Source: Alteromonas lipotrueiana
GTDB lineage: Bacteria; Pseudomonadota; Gammaproteobacteria; Enterobacterales; Alteromonadaceae
Assembly: GCF_019249245.1 (NCBI RefSeq)
Contig: NZ_JAESDK010000020.1
Coordinates: 27,084 to 91,083 of the forward strand
Direction: 5' to 3'
DNA: 64,000 nt
The notes beneath the pieces are model-generated. The model searched no databases. It was not told the origin of the DNA and saw only the letters and a list, made by a program, of their open reading frames with translations. Position 1 is the stretch's first letter. Each line of letters starts with the position of its first letter. Below are positions 35,898-45,281 of the stretch, one piece after another. Made by a program: the position numbers and the translations under genes.

Positions 35898-37553
35898 TTG
35901 GTTGAATCTGCGTACACCGCGTTGTTACAACAAAGTCAGCGCGCCAGTGCTGCTCTTATACGCCAGGGTAGCTTACTGAATGTAGCAAAAACCGGGCTAA
36001 CCATGGGCAAACAAATTGTCGAGTTTGCCCGTCATTATCCGCAGGCCGCATTGGTAGCAGTGAATGCCATTCGACAAGAATCTACCCTAACCTATCCCTT
36101 ACCTTTAAAAACCGCTTTGATAACCGCTATATTAGGTTTGCGAAGCCAATTGAATGACCATTACCTGCAACACCTGACCGGAGCAACCTTTACCTTGCTC
36201 AGTGCAGCAACGTATCATCGGGACACCCAAACCCTGCACTTTGACACTACGGTTTTGCAGGGACTTAAAAAACAAATTGCCGGCCCACAGCTGGCTCTGT
36301 GGCGTAATCTATTCGCCATAAGCCGTGTATTAACGCGTCCCAGGTTTTTTCGTTACTTACAAAATCCCGGGCTGACGTATCCGCAGTGGTGGCTGATTAA
36401 CTGCAGTCACATTAGCATTCATTTTACGTTTAATTTTTTTGATGCCTTGCGTCCAGTGCTATTGGCCAGTCCCACTGTCTATGAATCGGTAATACGAAGC
36501 TGGCTTGATTTTCCTGGTGAATACTGGCCCGGCGCGCAGTATGCCGATGACAAAGGTAAGCATTCGCTGGTGTTTAAAACCCAAAGCCATTATGGCATTA
36601 ACACCACCAATAACGAGCAGCCAATAAGCTGGCAGTCCAGCCTTTCGCAACGTCCTGCCCACTATATCAGGTTCACTCAATGGTACGCTTTGTACGGTGA
36701 AGACGAAGAAGCAAAACAACAGGTTCAGGCGTTTAAATTTGAGGGTCGCCGTTTCCCTGTCAGTCACCCTCCGGCCGCCATTTTAAATATTGTCGATATG
36801 CTGCAAAACAGCGATATCAATATTGGTAAGTTAAGTGAAAAGGTTCAGCAGGAGCCTGCTTTCGCCGAAGCGTTAAAGCATTCTGCAGCGCTGGATAACC
36901 GGCTAAAAATACCGGTGAAAGGAGTGAAGCAAGCCATAATGACCTATGGTACCGACCGGGTTGGCGATATGCTGGTTCTTGAAGCACTAATCCAGCGACT
37001 TAATCAGCATTACTTTCCGTTAGGCCGAAGCTGTCATAACCTGCTATCGGTCAGCGCTAATCTGGCATCATTAATTGCAGCAAAAGTAGAAAGCCGGTTA
37101 TCTTCGCAAGGTGCAGCCCTGGTTGTAAGCTTCGCACTGGCCCCTATTTTTTCTTTGCCTGCTTTAAAAGTGTTACCTCGCTTACCTCACAAGCCGGTTG
37201 CGTTGCATGATATTAATACGCTGTTGCATCTTAAATCTTCTGAGCGGCTGGTAGATTACGCCACTGAACTGGCAACAAACTGGCATCAACCCGCTATTCA
37301 TCGAGCTATCCTTCAACAATTTGGCCGCGAACCCGCTCAGGCCAGCCCTGGCCTTCGCAAAGAATTTGCTATTGTCTCACTTAGTTTGCTGTTGAGTCGT
37401 AAATGGTTGCTAACGCCTGGTCAAATGGATGCCTCGTCTATTGCAGCGCTGCGTCAGTGCTTGCAAATATTGGGCTTAAAGCCTGATTTTATAAGCGAGC
37501 TGCAGACCAGTGTGGGTGCCTTGTTATGGTCCCCGTTACCTTATCGATTATAG
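35898..37553 (+). CDS. HDOD-like domain protein of unknown function
   Basis: A 551-residue soluble protein starting at TTG 35898, with AGG 7 bp upstream. Residues about 290-400 look like a diverged HDOD domain (ILNIVDMLQNSDINIGKLSE, later VKGVKQAIMTYGTDRVGDML), normally found in bacterial signalling proteins; the N-terminal 280 residues are helical and unrecognised. The catalytic HD pair of HD-GYP enzymes is absent, as expected for HDOD. It lies 8 bp after the DUF3192 gene and may be co-transcribed. A signalling role is inferred from the domain only. Confidence 0.7.
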   Translation: MVESAYTALLQQSQRASAALIRQGSLLNVAKTGLTMGKQIVEFARHYPQAALVAVNAIRQESTLTYPLPLKTALITAILGLRSQLNDHYLQHLTGATFTLLSAATYHRDTQTLHFDTTVLQGLKKQIAGPQLALWRNLFAISRVLTRPRFFRYLQNPGLTYPQWWLINCSHISIHFTFNFFDALRPVLLASPTVYESVIRSWLDFPGEYWPGAQYADDKGKHSLVFKTQSHYGINTTNNEQPISWQSSLSQRPAHYIRFTQWYALYGEDEEAKQQVQAFKFEGRRFPVSHPPAAILNIVDMLQNSDINIGKLSEKVQQEPAFAEALKHSAALDNRLKIPVKGVKQAIMTYGTDRVGDMLVLEALIQRLNQHYFPLGRSCHNLLSVSANLASLIAAKVESRLSSQGAALVVSFALAPIFSLPALKVLPRLPHKPVALHDINTLLHLKSSERLVDYATELATNWHQPAIHRAILQQFGREPAQASPGLRKEFAIVSLSLLLSRKWLLTPGQMDASSIAALRQCLQILGLKPDFISELQTSVGALLWSPLPYRL

Positions 37554-37691
37554 GTCAGATAAGAATGCAACAACGCTAAACGCATTCTGTACTAGGCGTA
37601 ACGTCCATGTTGCTATAAAATACGGGCGATTTTGGTCGTTGGTGTATTCCTCTTAGTTTATCTTCAAGAGGCAAAATTAAAATACCTTACA

Positions 37692-37713
37692 TCACGTAAA
37701 CAGCCATTGTGCT
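37692..37713 (+). promoter_or_regulatory. Element shared with the POT transporter promoter region (copy 1)
   Basis: The 12-mer TCACGTAAACAG followed, after 5 bp, by GTGCT lies 76 bp before the isocitrate dehydrogenase start. The same 12-mer and downstream GTGCT, with 18 of 22 positions equal, lie 70 bp before the transporter start at 50017. It may be a transcription-factor site or part of a promoter. Confidence 0.4.
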
Positions 37714-37767
37714 ACTCCCAAAAAACCTAATTTCAACAGAAACAAAATTACCAAAGGATCCCACCAC

Positions 37768-38775
37768 ATGACTCAGCAACAAATCACAGTCATTCGCGGC
37801 GACGGTATCGGTCCGGATATCATTGATGCCACCACAAAAATTTTGGATAAAGTTGGCTGCAACTTTGCTTACGACTATGCTGATGCGGGTCTGGTAGCAC
37901 TAGAAAACCATGGCGAACTTTTACCTCAGTCTACTCTGGATTTAATCAAGAAAAACAAGGTGGCGCTAAAAGGCCCCCTGACCACACCGGTAGGCGAAGG
38001 TTTTACTTCTATTAATGTAAGTTTGCGTAAGCAGTTTAAACTGTATGCAAATATACGTCCGGTATTGTCTTTGAAAGGCACCAAAGCCCGTTACGAAGAC
38101 ATTGATATTATTACAGTTCGTGAAAATACTCAGGGTATGTATTCTGGTCTGGGCCAGGTTGTTTCAGAAGATGGCACCGAAGCTGAAGCCATGAGTAAAA
38201 TTACTCGTGACGGCGCCGAGCAAATTGTAACATTTGCTTATGAACTGGCCCGACGCGAAGGCCGCAAAAAAGTAACGGCTGTTCACAAAGCCAACATCTT
38301 AAAATCAACCTCAGGTTTGTTTTTGAAAGTAGCACGAGAAGTGGGTGAGCGTTACCCTGACATCGAAAGCACTGAAATGATTGTTGATAATACCTGCATG
38401 CAGTTGGTTATGAATCCGCATCAGTTTGACGTAATTGTAACGACCAATCTGTTTGGTGACATTATCTCTGATCTTTGTGCGGGTCTGGTTGGCGGTTTGG
38501 GCATGGCGCCAGGTGCTAACATTGGACACGATTGTGCTATCTTTGAAGCCGTACACGGTTCTGCACCTGATATTGCAGGCAAAAACCTGGCTAACCCTAC
38601 CTCGGTTATCCTGGCCTCAATTCAAATGCTTGAATACCTGAATATGGGCGACAAAGCTGAAAAAATTCGGTCTGCTTTAAAAGAGGTTATTGAATCTGGC
38701 GATCGGACCACTCGTGACCTTGGCGGTCAGCACGGTACTACTGAATTCACTGATGCGGTATTAGAGCGTCTGTAG
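37768..38775 (+). CDS. Isocitrate dehydrogenase, NAD-type
   Basis: Decarboxylates isocitrate to 2-oxoglutarate in the TCA cycle. At 335 residues it is the short type related to mitochondrial NAD-IDH and homoisocitrate/isopropylmalate dehydrogenases, not the 416-residue E. coli Icd. The substrate loop [11 protein letters not shown] (Ser81, Asn83, Arg87) points to isocitrate, and [17 protein letters not shown] has Asp-Ile where NADP enzymes carry Lys-Tyr, so NAD is the likely cofactor. Start ATG 37768 with AAAGGAT upstream. Followed by a strong terminator. Confidence 0.9.
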   Translation: MTQQQITVIRGDGIGPDIIDATTKILDKVGCNFAYDYADAGLVALENHGELLPQSTLDLIKKNKVALKGPLTTPVGEGFTSINVSLRKQFKLYANIRPVLSLKGTKARYEDIDIITVRENTQGMYSGLGQVVSEDGTEAEAMSKITRDGAEQIVTFAYELARREGRKKVTAVHKANILKSTSGLFLKVAREVGERYPDIESTEMIVDNTCMQLVMNPHQFDVIVTTNLFGDIISDLCAGLVGGLGMAPGANIGHDCAIFEAVHGSAPDIAGKNLANPTSVILASIQMLEYLNMGDKAEKIRSALKEVIESGDRTTRDLGGQHGTTEFTDAVLERL

Positions 38776-38810
38776 CCATTTAATATTTGGCTACGCCTGA
38801 TTTTTGAGCA

Positions 38811-38834
38811 AAAGCACCTTCGGGTGCTTTTTTT
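38811..38834 (+). terminator. Terminator after isocitrate dehydrogenase
   Basis: AAAGCACC-TTCG-GGTGCTTT followed by four more T residues: an 8-bp stem with a UUCG tetraloop, 36 bp after the stop. Confidence 0.95.
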
Positions 38835-38950
38835 GTGCCTATGACAACCCTGAACTTTATCTGACCTTTAGCTCAGCAGACTATCCACGGTTTTCAATTG
38901 TATTCTTATCTGGCAATTCAGCACCTACTATACAGATACGGAAAAAAACA

Positions 38951-39268
38951 ATGATGAAACCAATTCAACAACGTTGCTTAATGATGCTTTCGCTTATAAT
39001 GATGGCATTCACCTTTAGCCCGGTTCATGCCCAAAGCAGTGACATAACAAAGACACTGGCCCAGCCGGCCCCCTTCGATCTTAACACTGCTTCTGTTGAG
39101 CAGCTTACACAATTACCCGGTATTGGCCCACGCAAAGCGCAGTCTATTGTAGATTATCGAACTGAAATGGGTGGGTTTATAGAAGTTACCCAACTTACCG
39201 AGGTAAAAGGCATTGGTGAGAAAATGCTTAAAAAGGTACAGCACCGGTTATTTGTCGACGAGCAATAA
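38951..39268 (+). CDS. ComEA-like helix-hairpin-helix exported protein
   Basis: A 105-residue protein with a signal peptide (ending SPVHAQSS) and a C-terminal double helix-hairpin-helix DNA-binding domain ([19 protein letters not shown], then KAQSIVDYR and VKGIGEKML). Such short ComEA-type proteins bind DNA in the periplasm during uptake, though many are uncharacterised. Start ATG 38951 (or 38954); a longer frame begins at 38804 inside the previous terminator region and is rejected. It stands alone between the isocitrate dehydrogenase and convergent galU. Confidence 0.88.
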   Translation: MMKPIQQRCLMMLSLIMMAFTFSPVHAQSSDITKTLAQPAPFDLNTASVEQLTQLPGIGPRKAQSIVDYRTEMGGFIEVTQLTEVKGIGEKMLKKVQHRLFVDEQ

Positions 39269-39282
39269 TCCGACTGACCATT

Positions 39283-39304
39283 AAAAAAGGCTCCATCAGG
39301 AGCC
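39283..39304 (-). terminator. Terminator after galU
   Basis: On the minus strand GGCTCC-TGAT-GGAGCC is followed by TTTTTTAA: a strong intrinsic terminator 25 bp past the galU stop. It may also help terminate the convergent ComEA-like gene. Confidence 0.93.
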
Positions 39305-39329
39305 CTTTCATAGTGCTTTACGCTAAAGT

Positions 39330-40223
39330 CTACAACTTTAACGAGGCCAGATACTGTTTAAACTCGTCACCCAAATCGGGATGACGCATTGCATATTCAA
39401 CATTGGCTTTCATATAGCCCAGTTTGCTACCGCAATCGTGGCTGGTACCTTTCATGCAGTACGCATCAACCTGTTCAATACGCATAAGTGAATCGATGGC
39501 ATCAGTAAGCTGCACTTCGCCACCCGCACCCGGAGGCGTATGCTCTAGCAAATCCCAGATTTTTTCTGATAATACATAGCGGCCTACGATGGCTAAGTCA
39601 GAAGGTGCGTCGGCCAGTGACGGCTTTTCGACCATTTTATGAATTTTAGCCGAATCACCGCCCTCAACACTTTCGCCATCTAAATCGGCAATACCGAATT
39701 TAGTGACTTCTTCCTGAGGAACTTGTTCTACCATGACCTGACTAACCCGGCTGGTATTAAATTTAGCTACCATATCGGCCAGATTGTCTTTTCCAGAATC
39801 ACTTGTTACGTCGTCTATTAGTACATCAGGCAATACTACTGCAAAAGGTGAATCACCCACCAGCGGGTGCGCACATAAGATAGCATGACCTAAGCCGGCA
39901 GCATGACCCTGACGCACATGCATAATTGTCACATCTTTGGGGCAGATTGACTGAACTTCTTCAAGAAGCTGTCTTTTAACCCGTTTTTCCAGTGTGGCTT
40001 CAAGTTCAAAAGAGGTATCGAAATGGTTTTCAATGCTGTTTTTACTGGCATGCGTGACCAGGATTATTTCTTTAATTCCAGCTGCCACACATTCGTTAAC
40101 TACGTATTGAATTAACGGCTTGTCGACCACGGGTAACATTTCTTTTGGAATGGCTTTGGTTGCCGGGAGCATTCTTGTACCAAGACCGGCTACTGGAATA
40201 ACCGCTTTTTTTACCTGACTCAT
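39330..40223 (-). CDS. galU: UTP-glucose-1-phosphate uridylyltransferase
   Basis: Makes UDP-glucose, precursor of surface polysaccharides. The nucleotidyltransferase signature [19 protein letters not shown] is at residues 13-31, followed by [15 protein letters not shown] and later [20 protein letters not shown]. Length is 297 (E. coli GalU 302). It lies 2 bp after ugd on the same strand, so UDP-glucose made here can be oxidised to UDP-glucuronate by the partner enzyme. Confidence 0.96.
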   Translation of the reverse strand: MSQVKKAVIPVAGLGTRMLPATKAIPKEMLPVVDKPLIQYVVNECVAAGIKEIILVTHASKNSIENHFDTSFELEATLEKRVKRQLLEEVQSICPKDVTIMHVRQGHAAGLGHAILCAHPLVGDSPFAVVLPDVLIDDVTSDSGKDNLADMVAKFNTSRVSQVMVEQVPQEEVTKFGIADLDGESVEGGDSAKIHKMVEKPSLADAPSDLAIVGRYVLSEKIWDLLEHTPPGAGGEVQLTDAIDSLMRIEQVDAYCMKGTSHDCGSKLGYMKANVEYAMRHPDLGDEFKQYLASLKL

Positions 40224-40225
40224 AG

Positions 40226-41569
40226 TTACTGATTTCCTTTTACTGATAATCCGCGCCCAATGGCATAATATTGAAGGCCATAATCAGCCATTCGCTTAGG
40301 TTCAAAAAGATTACGGCCATCGAAAATTAATGGATTGCTCAACTTTGATTTAATAAGTTCAAAATCCGGTGCTCTGAACACTTGCCATTCAGTACAAATA
40401 ACCAAAAAGTCTGCCTGATTTAACGCGGACTCTTTAGTTCCCATAAGGCGTAAATCATCACGATCACCATAGATACGCTGGGTTTCTTCCATAGCTTCGG
40501 GATCGTAGGCTTGTACAACAGCACCCGCCTCCCAAAGTTTTTCCATTAAAACACGACTTGACGCTTCACGCATATCATCGGTATTGGGTTTAAACGATAA
40601 CCCCCACAACGCAACTGTCTTGCCTTTCACATCATTATTAAAATGCTCCATGATGTATCCGAACAATTTTTCTTTTTGCTGGTAGTTAACCGCTTCAACT
40701 GATTCCAGCACACGCGCGGTATAGCCTGCTTTATTAGCACTTTTGACCAATGCCTGAACATCTTTTGGAAAACACGATCCGCCGTAGCCACAACCAGGAT
40801 AGATAAACTGATAGCCGATTCGTGGATCTGAGCCAATTCCGTGTCTGACTTGTTCAATATCAGCACCAAATAATTCGGCCAGATTAGCGATTTCGTTCAT
40901 AAAGCTGATTTTTGTCGCCAGCATGCAGTTAGCCGCATACTTGGTAAGCTCTGCACTGCGAATATCCATCGTAATCACTTTATTGTGATTGCGATTAAAC
41001 GGCGAATACAGCTCACGTAATTTGTCTTCTGCCGTTTTGCTATCGACACCAAGAATAATTCGGTCCGGGCGCATGCAATCTTTAACTGCTGCCCCTTCTT
41101 TCAAAAATTCAGGGTTGGACACCACATCAAAACTCAATGGTTTATTCGCACTGGCCAGTGTTTCTGCAACACGCGCTTTTACTTTATCAGCAGTACCCAC
41201 CGGTACTGTTGATTTATTAATAATGATTTTGTGACTCTGCATGTGCTGGGCAATAGTCTGGGCGACTGTCAGTACATACTTAAGGTCGGCAGAGCCGTCT
41301 TCATCGGGCGGAGTGCCTACGGCGATAAAGATAAGATCGCCATGCTCTACCCCAGCTTTTGCATCTGTGGTAAATACCAGACGGCCTGATTCATAATTGC
41401 TGGTTACCAATGGTGTCAGACCGGGCTCGTAGATAGGGATACTGCCTTTCTCGAGATTATCTACTTTGGCCTGGTCAACATCAACACAAACTACCTCGTG
41501 ACCCACTTCTGCCAGTACAGCAGCTTGCACTAACCCTACATATCCAATACCAAAAACTGTAACTTTCAC
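40226..41569 (-). CDS. ugd: UDP-glucose 6-dehydrogenase
   Basis: Oxidises UDP-glucose to UDP-glucuronate in two NAD-dependent steps. The N-terminal [20 protein letters not shown]ossmann motif, the catalytic Cys in [16 protein letters not shown] (near residue 260) and the C-terminal [20 protein letters not shown] region are intact; 447 residues is the usual bacterial length. It forms an operon with galU and lies next to glycosyltransferases and wecA, consistent with uronate-containing capsular polysaccharide. Confidence 0.96.
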   Translation of the reverse strand: MKVTVFGIGYVGLVQAAVLAEVGHEVVCVDVDQAKVDNLEKGSIPIYEPGLTPLVTSNYESGRLVFTTDAKAGVEHGDLIFIAVGTPPDEDGSADLKYVLTVAQTIAQHMQSHKIIINKSTVPVGTADKVKARVAETLASANKPLSFDVVSNPEFLKEGAAVKDCMRPDRIILGVDSKTAEDKLRELYSPFNRNHNKVITMDIRSAELTKYAANCMLATKISFMNEIANLAELFGADIEQVRHGIGSDPRIGYQFIYPGCGYGGSCFPKDVQALVKSANKAGYTARVLESVEAVNYQQKEKLFGYIMEHFNNDVKGKTVALWGLSFKPNTDDMREASSRVLMEKLWEAGAVVQAYDPEAMEETQRIYGDRDDLRLMGTKESALNQADFLVICTEWQVFRAPDFELIKSKLSNPLIFDGRNLFEPKRMADYGLQYYAIGRGLSVKGNQ

Positions 41570-41666
41570 AATACTTCCTTTAACACGACTGTTTTGTAAT
41601 TTTCACTGAACGAAAAGATATCCGGCATTGTGTTTTCTTTAAATACACTGCAACGGATTCGGTGCA

Positions 41667-42524
41667 TTAATCAAGCTTACCTGTTCGCCCCAAAAGCCCA
41701 TCTTTAATACCACGGCGAATAAAGTCACCGCGGAGTTTACCTTCTGGAAAAAACCAACGATTTACTATCCAGCGAACAGGCAAAGCCAGTAAATGACGAC
41801 ACTTCCAATAAATTGGAACATGCTGTCGACGGGAAAGGATTAGCACATTACGCACCTGGTAATAAAGTCTTACTGGTGCACCGCGCTTAAAGTTCAGTCC
41901 AAACACACGGTGTCTTGCATCGCCCTGTCGATGCCGCATTTCCACGCTACTGGCTTTCAACACCTGAAAGCCTAAACTCCGTGCTCGCCAACACCATTCA
42001 TGATCTACGCCATCTATAAAAAGATGACTGTCTTTTTTACCAACCTTTTGATAAGCATAGATATTTAATATCATCCCAGAAGCGATAATTTGTTTTACAT
42101 TCTCTAGTCTGTCGCAAATGGGTTGCGAACGGTGCAAGCGAGGCTGTACTGGCTTGTTAATAAATTCGCACACAATTTGGGGGCCCATACACGCCACATT
42201 CGAAAACCGGGTTAACGCGTATTTATAAGTTTCATACAAATTTTGTAAAAAAGGCAACGACAACTGGCTGTCCTGATCTAAAATCAAAACGGCTTCCATA
42301 TTAGCGCGGTCCAGCGCCTCAATACCCATATTCTGGGCTTCGGCTATCCCTACATTAGACGGACAATGAATATATTCAGGCCAGTCGGCATCATAATATT
42401 CAAGTTTTTCAGGAGAGTTATCAACCAATACCACCGGCCACCCGATGGCTTTCAATGCCATCAGCATTGAGCTCAGATGTGCTTCGTTGGGATGATACAA
42501 AATTATGACGGCGCCGACTTTCAA
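41667..42524 (-). CDS. Glycosyltransferase family 2 (rhamnosyltransferase-like)
   Basis: A 285-residue GT-A type transferase. The N-terminus VGAVIILYHPNEAHLSSML, the NVGIAEAQNMGIEAL segment and the DXD-like DQDSQL (near residue 84) place it with dTDP-rhamnosyl or related family 2 transferases. It would add a sugar on the cytoplasmic side of the inner membrane. Its start overlaps the preceding GT2 gene by 4 bp. The donor sugar cannot be told. Confidence 0.85.
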   Translation of the reverse strand: MKVGAVIILYHPNEAHLSSMLMALKAIGWPVVLVDNSPEKLEYYDADWPEYIHCPSNVGIAEAQNMGIEALDRANMEAVLILDQDSQLSLPFLQNLYETYKYALTRFSNVACMGPQIVCEFINKPVQPRLHRSQPICDRLENVKQIIASGMILNIYAYQKVGKKDSHLFIDGVDHEWCWRARSLGFQVLKASSVEMRHRQGDARHRVFGLNFKRGAPVRLYYQVRNVLILSRRQHVPIYWKCRHLLALPVRWIVNRWFFPEGKLRGDFIRRGIKDGLLGRTGKLD

Positions 42525-43435
42525 TGTCTTATCAATTTCTCTAGTAATACACGATCCAGTTTATAGGCTAACTTTATCATTTGAGCTGGCATAAGTCGTA
42601 ATAATAATACCGCGACCGCATAGGTTATATTAAACAGAGTAAATCGCCGTAAGCGCCGCATAGCTAAAAAGCGTGCTTTAAATTCGTTTAACGATTTACT
42701 TAAACCTCGGCGTTTATAAAAGTCGTTAACCCGACGAAACTCTAAAAGCCGCTCACGTAAATTTCTGAACTCATACCCTGCAGCCGCCAATTCTATCCAC
42801 AGAAAATAGTCCTGAGTATTCATCAACTGGCTATCATAACGATGACCTTGCTCAAATACCTCAGAACGAATCATAACTGTGGGATGATTAAGCGTACATC
42901 GGCGGGGAAGCATGCGAACTATTACGCTATTTGACGCGGGCATGACCCGTGAACCGACCTGACGGCCCGATTCGTCAATCTCGGTTAACGCCGTGCCTAA
43001 AATAGCAACTTTAGAATGCAGCTTTAAGAAGTGATGTTGTTTTTCCAGACGTTCAGGGTGACAAATATCATCGGCATCCATACGCGCAAAAAACTGGTAG
43101 TGCGGACGCGATAACATCCAGTCAATAGCCTGATTCATACAGGCCGCCAGCCCTTCATTGTGTTCGTTCTGAGCAACGATGACACGCTCGTCCTGATCGG
43201 CGAACTTAAGTAAAAGAGACGTTTTCGACGCAGCAACAGGACCATTGATAGCAATAAGTAGCGCAAAATTTTTGAAGCTTTGCGCTAATACGCTTTCAAT
43301 TGCCTGTGACAGCCATGCTTCTGAATCATTCTCATAGGTTGTCAATGCCACCAACACCGGCTGCACCGAAGACTTACGAGGCTCTACAATAAACTGTAAT
43401 AAAGAAGCGGGTTTAACTGACACTGGATTCCACAA
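42521..43435 (-). CDS. Glycosyltransferase family 2
   Basis: A 304-residue family 2 transferase: ALTTYENDSEAWLSQAIESV near residue 31, ARMDADDICHPERLEKQ (DxD motif, about residue 125) and a C-terminal hydrophobic/amphipathic segment (LFNITYAVAVLLLRLMPAQM) that probably contacts the membrane. It lies between wecA and the second transferase on the same strand and probably extends the lipid-linked glycan begun by WecA. Acceptor and donor are unknown. Confidence 0.87.
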   Translation of the reverse strand: MWNPVSVKPASLLQFIVEPRKSSVQPVLVALTTYENDSEAWLSQAIESVLAQSFKNFALLIAINGPVAASKTSLLLKFADQDERVIVAQNEHNEGLAACMNQAIDWMLSRPHYQFFARMDADDICHPERLEKQHHFLKLHSKVAILGTALTEIDESGRQVGSRVMPASNSVIVRMLPRRCTLNHPTVMIRSEVFEQGHRYDSQLMNTQDYFLWIELAAAGYEFRNLRERLLEFRRVNDFYKRRGLSKSLNEFKARFLAMRRLRRFTLFNITYAVAVLLLRLMPAQMIKLAYKLDRVLLEKLIRH

Positions 43436-43489
43436 ATTCTACAAAAACAACAATTCTACCTGACACCGCTATTAGATGACAAAGAAGAT

Positions 43490-44551
43490 TCAGGCAACAC
43501 GCTGTTTGAACTTACGAATTAAACGCCAGATATTCTGAATAATATAACTGTAAACCGTTAATAAAGCGATAAAGCCCCAGAACATGGCCCAGTCAGGCAC
43601 CGAAAAGACTTCGCCCAGCACGCCCACAGTGCAATACAAGCTGCCTAATCCCAGTATGGCTATTAACGCCTGGTTAGAGCTTAACCCAGCACGCATAAAG
43701 ATATTATGCAGATGCTTACGATCAGGACGTAAAACCGACTGACCTTTTCTGGCCCGACGATACATAATAGCGGCCATATCCATCAGCGGTAAACCAATCA
43801 GCCATACCGCTGTTATAGGCCTGAAGGCGGCTTCACTACCCTGTGCGTGATCAACAAGCAACCAGACTATCGTTAAGCCTACAAACATACTGCCTGCATC
43901 ACCCATAAAGATTTTGTTACCTTTAAACCCTTTCCAGCTTAAATTAAACGCTAAAAAAGGCACAATGGCGGCAGCTATAATCAGCGGTTCCATAATAGCG
44001 CCGCCGTGGCCGGTAGCCACTAACAGACCTACCACAAACAACAAAACCACCAGGCTCATACCGCCGGCGAGTCCGTCAATGCCATCGATCATATTAAACG
44101 CATTAATAACCCCCACTACACAAACTATAGTGAAGAAGTAGCCGGCAAGGCCCAGGTCGATATACCCAAACCCAAAAATATTGCCCAGTGACGTAATGTA
44201 GTTTTGAGCGCTCCAGGCCATAATAGCCGCTACACCAAACTGGCACATTAGCCGGCCTTTAGCGCTTAACTCAAATCTGTCGTCTAGCATTCCTAACAGT
44301 ACAATAAATGCTGAAGCGGTAAAGAACAGTGGATTGTTTTTCATCCATACATCGGTGACCACACTGGCCACCAACACCGCCATAAATATCGCCACACCAC
44401 CGGTTAAGGGCACCATGCCGTGATGACGTTTACGCAAACTTGGCTGGTCTACCAAACCAAACTGATGGGCAAGCGGCGTCATCACCACCAATAAAATCAG
44501 GGCGACAAAAAACGCAGTAAATAGAGGAACCAGTTGAAGATAATCGAACAT
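43490..44551 (-). CDS. wecA: Undecaprenyl-phosphate alpha-N-acetylglucosaminyl 1-phosphate transferase
   Basis: Polyprenyl-phosphate sugar-phosphate transferase that puts the first sugar-1-phosphate on undecaprenyl phosphate. The 353-residue protein has about 11 membrane helices and the family motifs LLGMLDDRFELS (metal-binding Asp pair), FNMIDGIDGLAGG, NKIFMGDAGSMFVGL and the basic loop RKHLHNIFMRAGLS. WecA (GlcNAc) is preferred over WbpL/MraY types from these motifs. Divergent from the kps-like export genes across a 340-bp gap. Confidence 0.92.
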   Translation of the reverse strand: MFDYLQLVPLFTAFFVALILLVVMTPLAHQFGLVDQPSLRKRHHGMVPLTGGVAIFMAVLVASVVTDVWMKNNPLFFTASAFIVLLGMLDDRFELSAKGRLMCQFGVAAIMAWSAQNYITSLGNIFGFGYIDLGLAGYFFTIVCVVGVINAFNMIDGIDGLAGGMSLVVLLFVVGLLVATGHGGAIMEPLIIAAAIVPFLAFNLSWKGFKGNKIFMGDAGSMFVGLTIVWLLVDHAQGSEAAFRPITAVWLIGLPLMDMAAIMYRRARKGQSVLRPDRKHLHNIFMRAGLSSNQALIAILGLGSLYCTVGVLGEVFSVPDWAMFWGFIALLTVYSYIIQNIWRLIRKFKQRVA

Positions 44552-44892
44552 TCTATGAAAAATCCATTATCAACGGGCGCCCGAAACTGTCACTGAAAGT
44601 GATTAAAGCGGAAAACATTATTCATCCTTTAACAACGATAGCGTTGTTTTCTTCAGAGCTCATTGTTATAAGCGCACAAATAAAGAGAGCAGGCTCTGGT
44701 CGAAATATAATAATAAACATTCGCCAAACTGACTACCCCCAACGTTCAATAATTTGTGATCTACGTGTAAATAGTTAACTATTTGGTCAACTATGCAAAG
44801 TACGTACATCAAACTATGCTTCGACCACGTGAAATACCCATATTCTGTGGTATGCTGTCTGCCAATTTTCTATAGGACGATTAGCAAAGTTC
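44552..44892. promoter_or_regulatory. Divergent promoter region between wecA and capsule export genes
   Basis: About 340 bp without a gene. It contains a 7-bp perfect hairpin AACAACG-ATAG-CGTTGTT (44631-44648) and, near 44846-44855, TGGTATGCT that could be an extended -10 for the plus-strand export operon. No regulator site was recognised. Confidence 0.4.
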
Positions 44893-45279
44893 ATGTCAGT
44901 AAAAAGCGACATTCTACGACCTGCCTGTATTGCATTTGTCAGCCTGCTTGCCGGTTGCGCCTCGGCGCCCGGGCCAGTAGTAGCAGATATACCGTTAGTT
45001 CATGCGAACTACGCTGCCGCTATGCAGGGGCAAGCAATAATTGCGCCGGGAGTAAAAATAGAAGAAGGAAATACCCTTGTTATAGACGAACAGCGCTGGC
45101 GCATTGGTCAGGGTTATCATTCTGCTGCCAATCAGTTTTGTCATGAGATAACCCCGGTATCTTCCTCTGTTACTTTTCAGCATTCGGGCACTCGCTCGTT
45201 GTTATGCAATAACAATAGCCAGTGGCTTCGCTATTCCACTGTATTGCAGCATTCATCATCGTCGGCAACAGGACTGTAA
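44893..45279 (+). CDS. Small lipoprotein of unknown function, first gene of capsule export operon
   Basis: A 128-residue lipoprotein precursor with lipobox LLAGC (Cys22) after a hydrophobic stretch. The mature part is unrecognised; two further cysteines (FCHEI, LLCNN) could form a disulfide. It starts at ATG 44893 and ends 2 bp before the KpsD-like start, so it is probably translated with the export machinery. A role as accessory outer-membrane factor is an inference from position. Confidence 0.8.
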   Translation: MSVKSDILRPACIAFVSLLAGCASAPGPVVADIPLVHANYAAAMQGQAIIAPGVKIEEGNTLVIDEQRWRIGQGYHSAANQFCHEITPVSSSVTFQHSGTRSLLCNNNSQWLRYSTVLQHSSSSATGL

Positions 45280-45281
45280 TC

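Noticed and set aside
44793..45146. 117-codon plus-strand frame overlapping the lipoprotein gene
   Set aside because: Shadow of the lipoprotein gene and its promoter in another frame, with cysteine-rich, non-family sequence.
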